DNA of 64,000 nt from an uncultured Bacilli bacterium (GTDB lineage Bacteria > Bacillota_I > Bacilli_A > RF39 > UBA660), in assembly GCA_934167935.1 (NCBI GenBank), contig CAKPMH010000001.1, positions 17,231-81,230 of the forward strand, read 5' to 3'. The first letter of the stretch is position 1. Every line of letters begins with the position of its first letter. The notes beneath the pieces were generated by a model. It worked only from the letters and a program-made list of their open reading frames with translations, was not told where the DNA came from and searched no databases. The translations under genes were made by a program, and so were the position numbers. Positions 18,670 to 27,440 of this stretch are shown piece after piece.

Positions 18670-20749
18670 CAACCATTTCATATGCTTCTATTATATCTTT
18701 TACTTTAATATCACTAAAGTTTTCTATTGTGATACCACATTCAAGTCCTTTTTTAACTTCTTTTACAGTATCTTTTTCTCTTTGAATTGAGCCTATATTT
18801 CCATCATAGACAACAACACCATCTCTTATTACTCTTGCTTTTGCATCTCTTTTAATAATTCCTTCTACTACATATGAACCAGCTATTGTTCCAACTTTAG
18901 AGAATTTAAATAATTGTCTTACTTCTGCAGAACCGATTATTTTTTCTTCATATATTGGTTCTAGCATACCTTTCATTGCAGCTTCTACTTCCTCTACTGC
19001 CTTATATATTATGTCATATAATCTTATTTCAACATTGTTTTCCTTTGCATAATCTCTAATTGAATTAGTTGGTCTAACATTAAATCCTATTATAATAGCA
19101 TTTGATGCTTTTGCAAGTACTATATCGCTTTCAGTAATTGATCCTACGCTACTTCTAATTACTTTTACTCTTACATCTTCTACTTCTATTTTTTCTAGGG
19201 AGTTTTTAACTGCCTCACTAGAACCATGTACATCGGCCTTAATAATAACATTAATTTCTTTTAATCCTTCACCTATTTTATTAAATAAATCATCTAACGT
19301 TACAGCACCACTTGCTTTGTTTTCTTTTAATTTTTGGGCATTTTTTCTTTGATCACTTATATTATGTGCTTCTTTTTCTGTTTCAAATGCCATAAATCTG
19401 TCTCCAGCTTCTGGTGTTTCTGAAAGTCCTGTTATTTCAACTGGTTTTGATGGTTCTGCTTCTGTAATTTCTTTTCCTTGATCATTTTTTAATGTTCTTA
19501 CTTTTCCATAACTTGTTCCAACTACTATTGGATCCCCTAGTCTTAATGTACCATTTTGAATTAAAACAGTTGCGATTGGTCCTACTTGTTTATCAAGTCT
19601 TGATTCAATTACTGTACCCATTGCATAACGATTTGGATTTGCTTTATATTCTTCCATTTCTGCCACTAATAAAATATTTTCTAAAAGTTCATCTATTCCA
19701 GTTCCTTGTTTTGCTGAAATTTTAGTGAATATTGTATCTCCACCCCATTCCTCTGGAGTTAATCCATATTCAGCAAGTTCTGTCATTACTTTTTCTACAT
19801 TAGCAGCTGGTTTATCTATTTTATTGATTGCTACTAAAATTGGTACGTTGGCAGCTTTTGCATGGTCTATTGCTTCTTTAGTTTGTGGCATAACACCATC
19901 ATCTGCAGCAACTATTATTATTACAATATCCGTAATACTTGCTCCACGTGCTCTCATTTCAGTAAATGCAGCATGTCCTGGTGTATCAATAAATGTTATC
20001 TTTTCTCCATTATGTTCTACTTGATATGCACTTATTGCTTGTGTTATTCCTCCAGCTTCACCTTCTGCTACACTTGTTTTTCTAATTGTATCTAGAAGTG
20101 TTGTTTTACCATGATCAACATGTCCCATTATAGTTACAACAGGTGCTCTTTTTACTAGGTCTTCTTCCTTATCATTTACTACAAATTCTTCAAAGTTTGC
20201 AACATTTACTGTTTCTTCTCTTTTTAGTTCTTTTCCATATTCTGATACTAATATTTCTGTATTTTCAAAATCTAAACTATTATTAACATTTGCCATTATA
20301 CCTAACATAAATAATTTTTTTATAAGTTCTGTTGCTGGTACATTTAACTTGTTTGCGATTTCTCCAACACGCATTCCTTCTTTATAAATGATAACATTTT
20401 CATCTTGTTCTTTATTTGATTGTAATTTTTCTTTATTTTTATACATTTCTTTTTTCTTAGTTGCTAATTCTTTTTTAGATGCTTTAGGAACTATTTTTTT
20501 AGGTTTTACTTTTTGTTTGGATATTGTTTCATCTAAATCTATATCTTCTTTTTTTGCAACAATTTCTGCTAATTCTTCTATTTCTTCTTCATCTATTACT
20601 TCATCAATAACATTATCAAGTTCAATTATATCTTCTTCTTCTAATAAATCATCTTCACTATTTACATTAATTCCTAACTCTTTACATTTCTTTAATATTT
20701 CTCCTGCTTTTTTTCCTACATCTTCTGCGTATTCCATAACTGACATCAT
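18656..20749 (-). CDS. infB: Translation initiation factor IF-2
   Basis: 697 aa. The N-terminal region has an acidic/Lys-rich linker and an IF2_N domain (near 120-190, [25 protein letters not shown] region). The GTPase core carries GHVDHGKT at about 208-215, DTPGHAAF and NKID. Domains II-IV follow to the C-terminus. IF-2 places initiator tRNA on the ribosome. The first ATG, 6 nt after AGGTG, is used. Last gene of the rimP-nusA-ylxR-infB operon, which ends in a terminator. Confidence 0.97.
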   Translation of the reverse strand: MMSVMEYAEDVGKKAGEILKKCKELGINVNSEDDLLEEEDIIELDNVIDEVIDEEEIEELAEIVAKKEDIDLDETISKQKVKPKKIVPKASKKELATKKKEMYKNKEKLQSNKEQDENVIIYKEGMRVGEIANKLNVPATELIKKLFMLGIMANVNNSLDFENTEILVSEYGKELKREETVNVANFEEFVVNDKEEDLVKRAPVVTIMGHVDHGKTTLLDTIRKTSVAEGEAGGITQAISAYQVEHNGEKITFIDTPGHAAFTEMRARGASITDIVIIIVAADDGVMPQTKEAIDHAKAANVPILVAINKIDKPAANVEKVMTELAEYGLTPEEWGGDTIFTKISAKQGTGIDELLENILLVAEMEEYKANPNRYAMGTVIESRLDKQVGPIATVLIQNGTLRLGDPIVVGTSYGKVRTLKNDQGKEITEAEPSKPVEITGLSETPEAGDRFMAFETEKEAHNISDQRKNAQKLKENKASGAVTLDDLFNKIGEGLKEINVIIKADVHGSSEAVKNSLEKIEVEDVRVKVIRSSVGSITESDIVLAKASNAIIIGFNVRPTNSIRDYAKENNVEIRLYDIIYKAVEEVEAAMKGMLEPIYEEKIIGSAEVRQLFKFSKVGTIAGSYVVEGIIKRDAKARVIRDGVVVYDGNIGSIQREKDTVKEVKKGLECGITIENFSDIKVKDIIEAYEMVEIER

Positions 20750-20775
20750 AATATCACCTCTTTCTTTTATTTATA

Positions 20776-21033
20776 TCATATAGATTTTCTTAATTCTTCA
20801 TATATTTCTTTTGGTACATCTATACCTAAATGATAATTTAGTTGTTTTGTTTTTTCTGCTTTATTTATTGTTTCTAAATCTCTCTTTAAATATGCTCCTC
20901 TTCCATTAGCTTTTCCTGTTAAATCAACTATTACTTTATCTTCATTAGTTTTTACAATTCTAATTAGTTCTATTTTAGGACATTTTTCTTTTGTTATTAC
21001 ACATGTCCTCATTGGTATTTTTTTTTGTTTCAT
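20776..21033 (-). CDS. ylxR: YlxR family RNA-binding protein
   Basis: 85 aa. The N-terminal MRTCVITKEKCPKIELIRIV and the central GRGAYL are characteristic of the YlxR (DUF448) family, always found between nusA and infB. It is thought to bind RNA; in some species it affects RNase P or transcription. The ATG follows the nusA stop codon without any gap. The usual ribosomal L7Ae-like gene (ylxQ) between ylxR and infB is missing. Confidence 0.92.
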   Translation of the reverse strand: MKQKKIPMRTCVITKEKCPKIELIRIVKTNEDKVIVDLTGKANGRGAYLKRDLETINKAEKTKQLNYHLGIDVPKEIYEELRKSI

Positions 21034-22203
21034 CTAGTCTCCTAATATATTTATTCCATCAGCTCTTGCCTGATCATAACTTTTAACATCTATTTTATAA
21101 TGTGTTAATTTAGCAGCTAGTCTAACATTTAATCCTTTTTTACCTATTGCTAGTGAAAGATTATCATCATCTACTATAACATATGCTTCTTTTTTTTCTT
21201 CATTTGTTATAAATACATGTAAATTTTTTGCTGGGCTTAATGCATTTTCAATAAATTTTGTTGCATCTTTATCATAAGGAATAACATCTACTTTTTCATT
21301 TCCTAATTCTTTTAATATATTAGCAATTCTCATTCCTCTTTCTCCAATACATGCTCCAACTGGATCAACATTTGGATCTTCTGAATAAACAGCTATTTTA
21401 GTTCTATTACCTGCATCACGTGCAACACTATATACTAATATTATTCCTTCATTTATTTCTGGAATTTCAAGTTCAAATAATCTTTTTACAAATGCGTAAT
21501 GTGTTCTTGATAAAAGGATTAATGGTCCTTTTGAATTATTTTCTACTTTAGTAATATATACCTTTATTGATGATCCCATTTTTATTTGTTCACCTGGAAT
21601 TATTTCTGATTTTGATAATATTCCTTGTGTTCTTCCTAAATTAATATAGTAGTTTCTTTCATCTTCCATTTCTACTATTCCTGTTACAAGCTCATCTTGT
21701 TTATCTTTAAATTCATCAATTATTACATTTCTTTCTGCTTCTCTTATTTTTTGAATTACAACTTGTTTTGCAGTAGATGCAGCGACTCTTCCAAAATCTT
21801 TTGGTGTTATTTCTTCTTCTATTGTTTCACCTATTTTTATATCTGGTACAATTTTTCTTGCTTCTTCTAGGGTTAAATGAATTTTTGGATCATATACAAA
21901 TGGTAGTACAGGTTCATCTTCTGCTTCTTCATCATCCATATCAACTGTTGAAAAATCTATATCAGAGAATTTTTTATATTTATCTTCTTCTGCTCTATCA
22001 ACTACTGTTTTGAAAGAATAAACTTTTATTTCACCTGTTTCTCTATTAATATCAACTCTAACATTTGAAAGTGAGTTATAATTCTTTTTATAAGCTGATG
22101 TTAATGCTAATTCCATTGCTTCATATATAACTTCTGGATCTATTCCTTTTTCTTTTACAAGTAAATCAACTGCTTTTTTAAATTCTTTATTATTCATAAT
22201 CAT
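21034..22203 (-). CDS. nusA: Transcription elongation/termination factor NusA
   Basis: 389 aa from the ATG at 22203, spaced 5 nt after AAAGG; a second ATG at 22197 is also possible. Domains in order: N-terminal polymerase-binding domain (1-125), S1 (about 130-200, including VTGIVEMEDERNYYINLG), KH1 (VGACIGERGMRIANILKELGNEKVDVI) and KH2 (LAIGKKGLNVRLAAKLTHYKIDV). No C-terminal acidic repeats, as in other Firmicutes. NusA controls pausing and termination. The start overlaps the end of rimP by 14 bp. Confidence 0.96.
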   Translation of the reverse strand: MIMNNKEFKKAVDLLVKEKGIDPEVIYEAMELALTSAYKKNYNSLSNVRVDINRETGEIKVYSFKTVVDRAEEDKYKKFSDIDFSTVDMDDEEAEDEPVLPFVYDPKIHLTLEEARKIVPDIKIGETIEEEITPKDFGRVAASTAKQVVIQKIREAERNVIIDEFKDKQDELVTGIVEMEDERNYYINLGRTQGILSKSEIIPGEQIKMGSSIKVYITKVENNSKGPLILLSRTHYAFVKRLFELEIPEINEGIILVYSVARDAGNRTKIAVYSEDPNVDPVGACIGERGMRIANILKELGNEKVDVIPYDKDATKFIENALSPAKNLHVFITNEEKKEAYVIVDDDNLSLAIGKKGLNVRLAAKLTHYKIDVKSYDQARADGINILGD

Positions 22204-22453
22204 CACTACCTTTCTCTTTTGAACATACATCTAAAATATAGTTTTCTTCTATTGGATCTTCCTTATCTAAAATAGGGTTTATTAAATTAGATACTACTAC
22301 GCAGTCTTCTACATCCATTATTCCTTGTTTATCTATTATAACTCTAAGAAAATTTATATTTTTTTCTTTTTCATATTTTACTTCATCTAAAATATAACCA
22401 TTTTCTGTTATAATATTTTCAATAAGTTCTTTTATTTTTACTTCAATACTCAT
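22190..22453 (-). CDS. rimP: Short ribosome maturation factor RimP (N-terminal domain only)
   Basis: 87 aa against about 150 for the family. The N-terminal alpha/beta domain is recognisable (VIIDKQGIMDVEDCVVVSN, then DPIEENYILDV), but the protein ends where the family has SSPG and the C-terminal SH3-like domain. The stop lies inside the nusA start region. RimP assists 30S assembly. Either the C-terminal domain was lost, or the reading frame was broken in this lineage; the overlap with nusA suggests a stable arrangement. Its leader contains a strong hairpin. Confidence 0.8.
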   Translation of the reverse strand: MSIEVKIKELIENIITENGYILDEVKYEKEKNINFLRVIIDKQGIMDVEDCVVVSNLINPILDKEDPIEENYILDVCSKEKGSDDYE

Positions 22454-22474
22454 AAATCCTCCATTTTTATATTA

Positions 22475-22497
22475 AAGAGTGGGTTTTTCCCACTCTT
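22475..22497 (-). promoter_or_regulatory. Hairpin in the rimP-nusA operon leader
   Basis: Stem AAGAGTGGG/CCCACTCTT with a 5-nt loop, unusually GC-rich for this sequence. On the minus strand it precedes the GGAGG site of rimP by about 15 nt and is followed by only a weak T-run. A -10 TATAAT at complement 22510-22515 puts the hairpin in a short leader. It resembles terminator-like rimP leaders of other Firmicutes and could serve NusA autoregulation. Confidence 0.6.
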
Positions 22498-22576
22498 CCA
22501 ATCAATATAATTATATCATATTTTTTTTATTTTAAAACCTTTTTTTATACTTTTTTTACATTTTATTATTTATACA

Positions 22577-22585
22577 TGGTATAAT
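22577..22585 (+). promoter_or_regulatory. Extended -10 promoter of the CPBP protease gene
   Basis: TGGTATAAT (extended -10) just 5 nt before the AGGTGAT ribosome site. A TTTACA lies upstream at 19-nt spacing, which is long, so the extended -10 probably matters most. Confidence 0.6.
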
Positions 22586-22600
22586 AGATTAGGTGATAAT

Positions 22601-23314
22601 ATGATTACAAATAATAATAAAATTAAAAATTATACAAAGAATGCTTTTTTAGGTATTTTGTGTATAATAATTTATTTTGGACTTTCTGATATGCAAGTAA
22701 GTTTTTTAAGTCTTTTCCATATCAATTATAATGAAATGTCTCTTCCTTTTAAAGTTACTTACTTAATTATTTTTGAAATTTTTTTAATGAGTTTAATAGT
22801 TATTGTTTTAAACAAAAAAATTTCTAGAGATTTTCAAAATATGCGTAAATATCACAAGGAATATTTTAAAAAATATTTTAAATTTTGGCTTATTTCGGTT
22901 GGAATTATGATGTTAAGTAATTTTATAATTAATTTTTTTGTAAAAACAGGTATTTCAGCAAATGAAGAAACCATAAGAGAAACTTTTAAAATAAGCCCTA
23001 TATATATTTTCTTTTCTTCTGTTATTTTTGCTCCTGTTGTTGAAGAACTTGTCTTTAGACAAAGTCTTAAAAATATTATTCCAAACAAATATATATTTAT
23101 TATTGTATCGGGGATTATTTTTGGTGGACTTCATGTTATTACTAGTTTAACTAGTGTGACTGATTTATTATATTTAATTCCATATTGTGCTCCTGGTTTT
23201 GCATTTGCCTATATTTTGGCAGATTCTGATAATATTTTTATTCCAATTTCACTACATTTTATGCATAATGGTATATTAATTGCTCTACAATTTATTTTAT
23301 TAATTTTTTCTTAG
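22601..23314 (+). CDS. CPBP-family intramembrane metalloprotease
   Basis: 237 aa, six to eight hydrophobic segments. The family motifs are EELVFRQ (148-154, catalytic EExxxR), a His in FGGLHVITS and HFMHNGI near the C-terminus. CPBP (CAAX protease/bacteriocin-processing) enzymes cleave membrane substrates or provide bacteriocin self-immunity; the substrate is unknown here. Start follows AGGTGATAAT. It is followed after 13 bp by a metallophosphoesterase, with which it is probably cotranscribed. Confidence 0.87.
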   Translation: MITNNNKIKNYTKNAFLGILCIIIYFGLSDMQVSFLSLFHINYNEMSLPFKVTYLIIFEIFLMSLIVIVLNKKISRDFQNMRKYHKEYFKKYFKFWLISVGIMMLSNFIINFFVKTGISANEETIRETFKISPIYIFFSSVIFAPVVEELVFRQSLKNIIPNKYIFIIVSGIIFGGLHVITSLTSVTDLLYLIPYCAPGFAFAYILADSDNIFIPISLHFMHNGILIALQFILLIFS

Positions 23315-23327
23315 TTTAGGTGATATT

Positions 23328-24209
23328 ATGAAAGATAAACATCCAATTAGAAATTTAATTATATTTTTTATTATTATGATTTTACTAATTATTTTAGTTT
23401 TATTATATAGTAGATTTATTGCAATAAAAAATATAAAAACACATGAATATAAAATTGTTAACAAAAACTTTACTAATGAATATTATGGACTTAAAATTGC
23501 GCATATTAGTGATATTCATTATGGAAGAGTAACTTTTGATAATGAATTAGAAGAGCTTGTTAAAAAGGTTAATAGAACAAAACCAGATATTATTGTTTTT
23601 ACTGGTGATTTAATTGATCAAGACACAAAAATGAGTAATGAAGATAATGATAGGGTTGCTAAAATTTTATCAAAATTAACTGCTAGAATAGGAAAATATG
23701 CTGTTAGTGGAAATCATGATTATTATTACAAAAATTGGGATTTAATTATAGAAAATTCTGGATTTTCGAATTTAAATGATAAAATTGATACTATTTATTT
23801 AGAAAATAAAAGATATATTTTAATTAGTGGTATGAGTACTAATTCATATGGAAAAAAATCTATAAGTGACAAATTAAAAGAATCAACAGAATTTTTAAAA
23901 GATAAAAAAAATGATGAAAAGCCAATATACTCAATATTATTAATGCATGAACCTGATTATATAGATGATCTTAACATTAATAATTATGATTTAGTACTGG
24001 CCGGACATTCTCACAATGGTCAAGTTAGGATTCCATTTATAGGAGCAATTAAAAGCACTTTACCTAGCGGTTCTAAAAAATATTATGATAGATATTATAA
24101 AATTAAAAATACTGATTTATATATATCTAATGGTATTGGAACATCAAAAATTAATTTTAGATTATTTAATAGACCATCATTTAATTTATATCGATTTACA
24201 AATAAGTAA
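23328..24209 (+). CDS. Membrane-anchored metallophosphoesterase (YkuE-like)
   Basis: 293 aa. One transmembrane helix at residues 9-28, then a calcineurin-like domain outside or at the membrane: HISDIHYG (59-66), FTGDLID (about 95), SGNHDYYY (about 127) and AGHSHNGQVRIP (about 225). These are the five metal-ligand blocks of the YkuE/UDP-diacylglucosamine-hydrolase-like group. It likely hydrolyses a phosphodiester in the envelope. Start preceded by AGGTGATATT. Confidence 0.86.
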   Translation: MKDKHPIRNLIIFFIIMILLIILVLLYSRFIAIKNIKTHEYKIVNKNFTNEYYGLKIAHISDIHYGRVTFDNELEELVKKVNRTKPDIIVFTGDLIDQDTKMSNEDNDRVAKILSKLTARIGKYAVSGNHDYYYKNWDLIIENSGFSNLNDKIDTIYLENKRYILISGMSTNSYGKKSISDKLKESTEFLKDKKNDEKPIYSILLMHEPDYIDDLNINNYDLVLAGHSHNGQVRIPFIGAIKSTLPSGSKKYYDRYYKIKNTDLYISNGIGTSKINFRLFNRPSFNLYRFTNK

Positions 24210-24257
24210 TTGCATTATTATCTAAAATAATATATAATTTTTTTAGGAGGTATTTTT

Positions 24258-24668
24258 ATGTTTTGTCCAAATTGTGGAAAAAAAGTAGATGAAAAGGCTG
24301 TTATATGTGTTGGATGTGGTGTTCCATTAAACAACAATTTTAATAAACTAGTTGCAAATAATAATAATAAAAAGGGTAAAGGTATTGCAAGTTTAGTTTT
24401 AGGAATAATTGCATTTATTTATAGTTTATCAGCATTTGCTGCTTTTGATAAATTAGATGATACTATTTATCCATATCAAGGTTCACAACAAATTGCATTT
24501 GCTGTTGGATTTGTTTTAGTTCAATTTATATTTGCTATTATTAGTTTTTGTTTAGCATATACAGATAAGAAAAATAATAAAAATGGATTTAATATAAGTG
24601 GATTTTGGTTATCTATCATTTCATTTGCAATGATAGCAATACAATTTATTTATGTTGTAACTTATTAA
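24258..24668 (+). CDS. Zinc-ribbon membrane protein
   Basis: 136 aa. An N-terminal zinc ribbon (C3, C6, C17, C20) is followed by an Asn-rich linker and three hydrophobic segments at about 43-63, 77-103 and 113-135 (DUF4190-like arrangement). The role is unknown. AGGAGG ribosome site. A terminator follows directly. Confidence 0.75.
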   Translation: MFCPNCGKKVDEKAVICVGCGVPLNNNFNKLVANNNNKKGKGIASLVLGIIAFIYSLSAFAAFDKLDDTIYPYQGSQQIAFAVGFVLVQFIFAIISFCLAYTDKKNNKNGFNISGFWLSIISFAMIAIQFIYVVTY

Positions 24669-24695
24669 AAGATTTAAAGTAAATCTTTTTTTATT
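24668..24695 (+). terminator. Terminator of the zinc-ribbon gene
   Basis: Stem AAAGATTT/AAATCTTT with a 5-nt loop, then a T-run on the plus strand. Confidence 0.8.
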
Positions 24696-24710
24696 TGAAA
24701 ATTTAATGGC

Positions 24711-24738
24711 AAAAAAAAACCTTTAAATATAAAGGTTT
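24711..24738 (-). terminator. Terminator after tRNA-Ala
   Basis: Stem AAACCTTT/AAAGGTTT and a T-run on the minus strand, 10 nt after the tRNA 3' end. Confidence 0.8.
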
Positions 24739-24748
24739 AATATCAATA

Positions 24749-24825
24749 TGGTGGAGAATAAGGGATTCGAACCCTTGACCTCCACGGTGCAAGCGTGGCG
24801 CTCTAGCCAACTGAGCTAATTCCCC
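24749..24825 (-). tRNA. tRNA-Ala (UGC)
   Basis: 77 nt with encoded CCA. Acceptor GGGGAAT pairs with ATTCTCC, including one G-U pair. Anticodon stem CCACG/CGTGG, loop CTTGCAC, so the anticodon is TGC. D-arm and T-arm (GGTTCGAATCC) are canonical. Confidence 0.97.
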
Positions 24826-24914
24826 ATACAACATTGAAATTATATCATATTTGATAAAATGTTGTCAATGTTTTTTTTAATTTTTATTTTAAACTTTATT
24901 AAGTTTTATACAAT

Positions 24915-25000
24915 TGGTACCAGCCAAGGGACTTGAACCCTCACAGTATTGCTACCGTCAGATTTTGAGTCTGATGCGTCTACCATTCCGCCAGGCTGGC
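24915..25000 (-). tRNA. tRNA-Leu (CAA)
   Basis: 86 nt with encoded CCA and a long variable arm. Acceptor GCCAGCC pairs with GGCTGGT. Anticodon stem TCAGA/TCTGA, loop CTCAAAA, so the anticodon is CAA. A TATAAT lies a few nt upstream, just after the tagH-like terminator. Confidence 0.95.
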
Positions 25001-25011
25001 ATATTTAAATT

Positions 25012-25045
25012 ATATCAAAAAATAGATATTTATTCAATATCTATT
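25012..25045 (-). terminator. Terminator after the TagH-like gene
   Basis: Stem AATAGATATT/AATATCTATT with a 5-nt loop, followed on the minus strand by T residues. It includes the stop codon. Confidence 0.8.
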
Positions 25046-25781
25046 TTTTTGTTTCCATAAATTCTTTATATTCTTCTATTACTTCATCTGGATTTCCTAA
25101 TTTTTTTACTTCTCCATTATGTAGCCATAATACTTCATCACATAAATTTTTTATTGTATCTAAGCTATGTGAAACTATTACAACAGTTCTATTTTCATCA
25201 CTTATTAATTCTTTCATCTTGTTATAGCTTTTTTCTTTAAAAGCTGCATCTCCAACGCTTAATACTTCATCTATTAACATGATATCAGTTTCTAGTATTG
25301 CAGTAATTGCAAAAGCTAATTTTGAATGCATTCCTGATGAATATGTTTTAACTGGTTTATATATAAAATCGCCTATATCAGCAAAATCAATAATTTCTTT
25401 TTCTTTTTCCTTTATTTGCGATTCAGAAAATCCAAGTAACATTCCTGATAAATATATATTTTCATATCCTGTTAATTTTGGTTGAAAACCTACTCCAATT
25501 GATAGTAATGATACTGTATTACCATGAAGATCTATAGTTCCCGTATCTGGTGAAAATATACCAGCTAATGCTCTTAATGTTGTTGATTTACCACTACCAT
25601 TTTTACCTATAAACCCTAATATTTTTCCTTTTTCAACTTCAAATGATATTCCTTTTACTGCTTCAAATATTTCTTTAGAATTTTTCTTTCCCTTAAATAA
25701 TGATCTTTTAATGGAAAATTTTTTTAAGCCTCTATAACTTATATGTAAATCTTTTACTGTTATTGCCATTTCTTTTTTCAT
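25041..25781 (-). CDS. Polysaccharide/teichoic acid ABC exporter ATPase (TagH/Wzt-like)
   Basis: 246 aa. Walker A GKNGSGKS at 59-66, signature YSSGMHSKLAF near 150, Walker B DIMLIDEVLSVGD and H-loop IVSHS. The VLSVGDAAFKEKS sequence is typical of the Wzt/TagH/RfbE subfamily that powers export of cell-wall or capsular glycans. No C-terminal substrate domain, so it is the short form. It overlaps the permease stop by one base. Confidence 0.9.
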   Translation of the reverse strand: MKKEMAITVKDLHISYRGLKKFSIKRSLFKGKKNSKEIFEAVKGISFEVEKGKILGFIGKNGSGKSTTLRALAGIFSPDTGTIDLHGNTVSLLSIGVGFQPKLTGYENIYLSGMLLGFSESQIKEKEKEIIDFADIGDFIYKPVKTYSSGMHSKLAFAITAILETDIMLIDEVLSVGDAAFKEKSYNKMKELISDENRTVVIVSHSLDTIKNLCDEVLWLHNGEVKKLGNPDEVIEEYKEFMETKK

Positions 25782-26563
25782 TATATCACCTTCGCATAAC
25801 TATTTTCATATTTATGTATAATATGTATTCCTATAGCTATTAAAATTACTCCTACAAAAAACCATCCACCCATCATTATTAAGGATGGAGCTTTTGCTTT
25901 TAAGAATATATTTCTAAATGCATTTATTACATATGCTACAGGATTACATCTAAGTAGAATCTTATTATATGGAGCTGGTACTTTAGTTGCTAAATTATAA
26001 AATATTCCTGATAAATAAAATACTAATCTTAGTGTAAGAGATGTTACGTTTGCTAAATCTTCAACAAATATTCCATAATGTAATAATATACAAGATATTC
26101 CAAATGTCACCAAATATATAATTAAAAGTAATGGAAAAAACCATAAAAATGTCATTGTAAATGGAACTTTAAATATTACCATAAGTGCAAAAACTAAAAG
26201 CCATGATATAAACATTTTAAATAAGTTTACAAATGATTTTTGTAATATTAATATATATTTTGGTATATATATTTTGGTTACAATAGCTCTATTATTACTA
26301 ACTATTTTTACACTTGCGTTAACTGTTTTATTGAAAAAATCCCAAACTGTTAATCCAACAAATATAAATACTGGAAAATAAGGTTCTGATGATTTAAATA
26401 CAACGCCTGCAACAAATATATATATCATCATAAAACATAATGGATCAAGTATCCACCACAACCAGTTTAAATATGAACCTGCAACTTCACTTTTTAAATC
26501 CGCTCTTGCAGAATAAACTGCATATTTAAAATATTTTTTTATATTGTTTAAAAATCTCTTCAT
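25781..26563 (-). CDS. Polysaccharide/teichoic acid ABC exporter permease (TagG/Wzm-like)
   Basis: 260 aa with six hydrophobic segments; ABC-2 family. The N-terminal Arg/Lys-rich cytoplasmic helix, the LKSEVAGSYLNWLWWILDPL run (split here for brevity) and NPVAYVINAFRNIFL are characteristic of Wzm/TagG permeases. It forms a transporter with the adjacent ATPase. A TTGAAA-17-TATAAT promoter lies upstream and the start follows AGGTGAT. No glycan synthesis genes lie beside it, so the cargo is uncertain. Confidence 0.9.
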   Translation of the reverse strand: MKRFLNNIKKYFKYAVYSARADLKSEVAGSYLNWLWWILDPLCFMMIYIFVAGVVFKSSEPYFPVFIFVGLTVWDFFNKTVNASVKIVSNNRAIVTKIYIPKYILILQKSFVNLFKMFISWLLVFALMVIFKVPFTMTFLWFFPLLLIIYLVTFGISCILLHYGIFVEDLANVTSLTLRLVFYLSGIFYNLATKVPAPYNKILLRCNPVAYVINAFRNIFLKAKAPSLIMMGGWFFVGVILIAIGIHIIHKYENSYAKVI

Positions 26564-26595
26564 TAAATCACCTATCTAAAAATTTTAACAGACTT

Positions 26596-26624
26596 ATTAT
26601 ATCATATTATTATTTGTTTTTCAA
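26596..26624 (-). promoter_or_regulatory. Promoter of the tagGH-like operon
   Basis: TTGAAA, 17-nt spacer, TATAAT on the minus strand. Confidence 0.72.
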
Positions 26625-26644
26625 ATAATGCCTTTACATTAATA

Positions 26645-26672
26645 TTAAAAACTTACTATTTTATTAGTAAGT
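26645..26672 (-). terminator. Terminator after the PrsW-like gene
   Basis: Stem ACTTACTA/TAGTAAGT with a 6-nt loop and a T-run on the minus strand. A second partial copy of the 3' arm (TTTTATTAGTAAG) lies just upstream. Confidence 0.75.
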
Positions 26673-26695
26673 TTTCTATTTTATTAGTAAGCCTT

Positions 26696-27403
26696 TTATT
26701 CATCCCATGTTAATTCTAAATTTTCTACTTTTTTTATTCTAGTTATAGCTATTACTCCTAATAATAGAGTATATCCTATAAATATAAAAGTATTATATTT
26801 ATTATTAAATGATAGGAAATAATCAAATAAGCCATGTAAAACTATAACTGAAAATAAACTTGTATACATATATTTGAATGAATTATATTTATACTCCATT
26901 TTTGAATAATACTTTGCATAACCAAAGAAATATCCCATAATTATTCCGAAGAAAGCATGTCCTGGTATTGTAAATAACGATCTTACAATTAATGTTGTAA
27001 AATCTGTATTCCATAAATAGAAGAAATTTTCTATTGTTGCAAATCCTAATGATACAAATACAGCATACACTATTGCATCATATATATAATTAAATTCTTT
27101 ATTATGCCATACAATTATATACAAAATTAACCATTTACATAATTCTTCTATAAGACCAATTTCACCAAAACTTATCAAAAATATTTTATATGCTTCTAGA
27201 TTAGGATTTTCTTCTATTAAAAATGGTAAATAATATTGATATTTTGTTGCTAAAAACTTTGTTAAAAATAATGAAATTACACCACCTACAAATGTAAGAA
27301 TTAGTAATTTAATTGGTTCTTTTTCAATTTTATCTTTTGAATATATAATACTTAATATTAAATATACAGGTATTAATGATAAAATTATTAATAATAAATT
27401 CAT
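26696..27403 (-). CDS. PrsW-family intramembrane protease-like protein
   Basis: 235 aa with about seven hydrophobic segments. The EELCKW motif (near 92) and the later GFATIENFFY and PGHAFFGIIMGYFFGYA blocks are the family's metal-binding Glu/His positions. PrsW in B. subtilis performs site-1 cleavage of an anti-sigma factor. No sigma/anti-sigma pair lies beside this copy, so its target is unknown. Start after AGAAAGGAAG. Confidence 0.8.
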   Translation of the reverse strand: MNLLLIILSLIPVYLILSIIYSKDKIEKEPIKLLILTFVGGVISLFLTKFLATKYQYYLPFLIEENPNLEAYKIFLISFGEIGLIEELCKWLILYIIVWHNKEFNYIYDAIVYAVFVSLGFATIENFFYLWNTDFTTLIVRSLFTIPGHAFFGIIMGYFFGYAKYYSKMEYKYNSFKYMYTSLFSVIVLHGLFDYFLSFNNKYNTFIFIGYTLLLGVIAITRIKKVENLELTWDE

Positions 27404-27440
27404 AAACTTCCTTTCTAAAAATTAAAGTAACTTATATAAG

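Noticed and set aside
19492..20783. Plus-strand reading frames opposite infB
   Set aside because: They lack ribosome sites and overlap a clearly conserved gene; their composition mirrors the infB codons.
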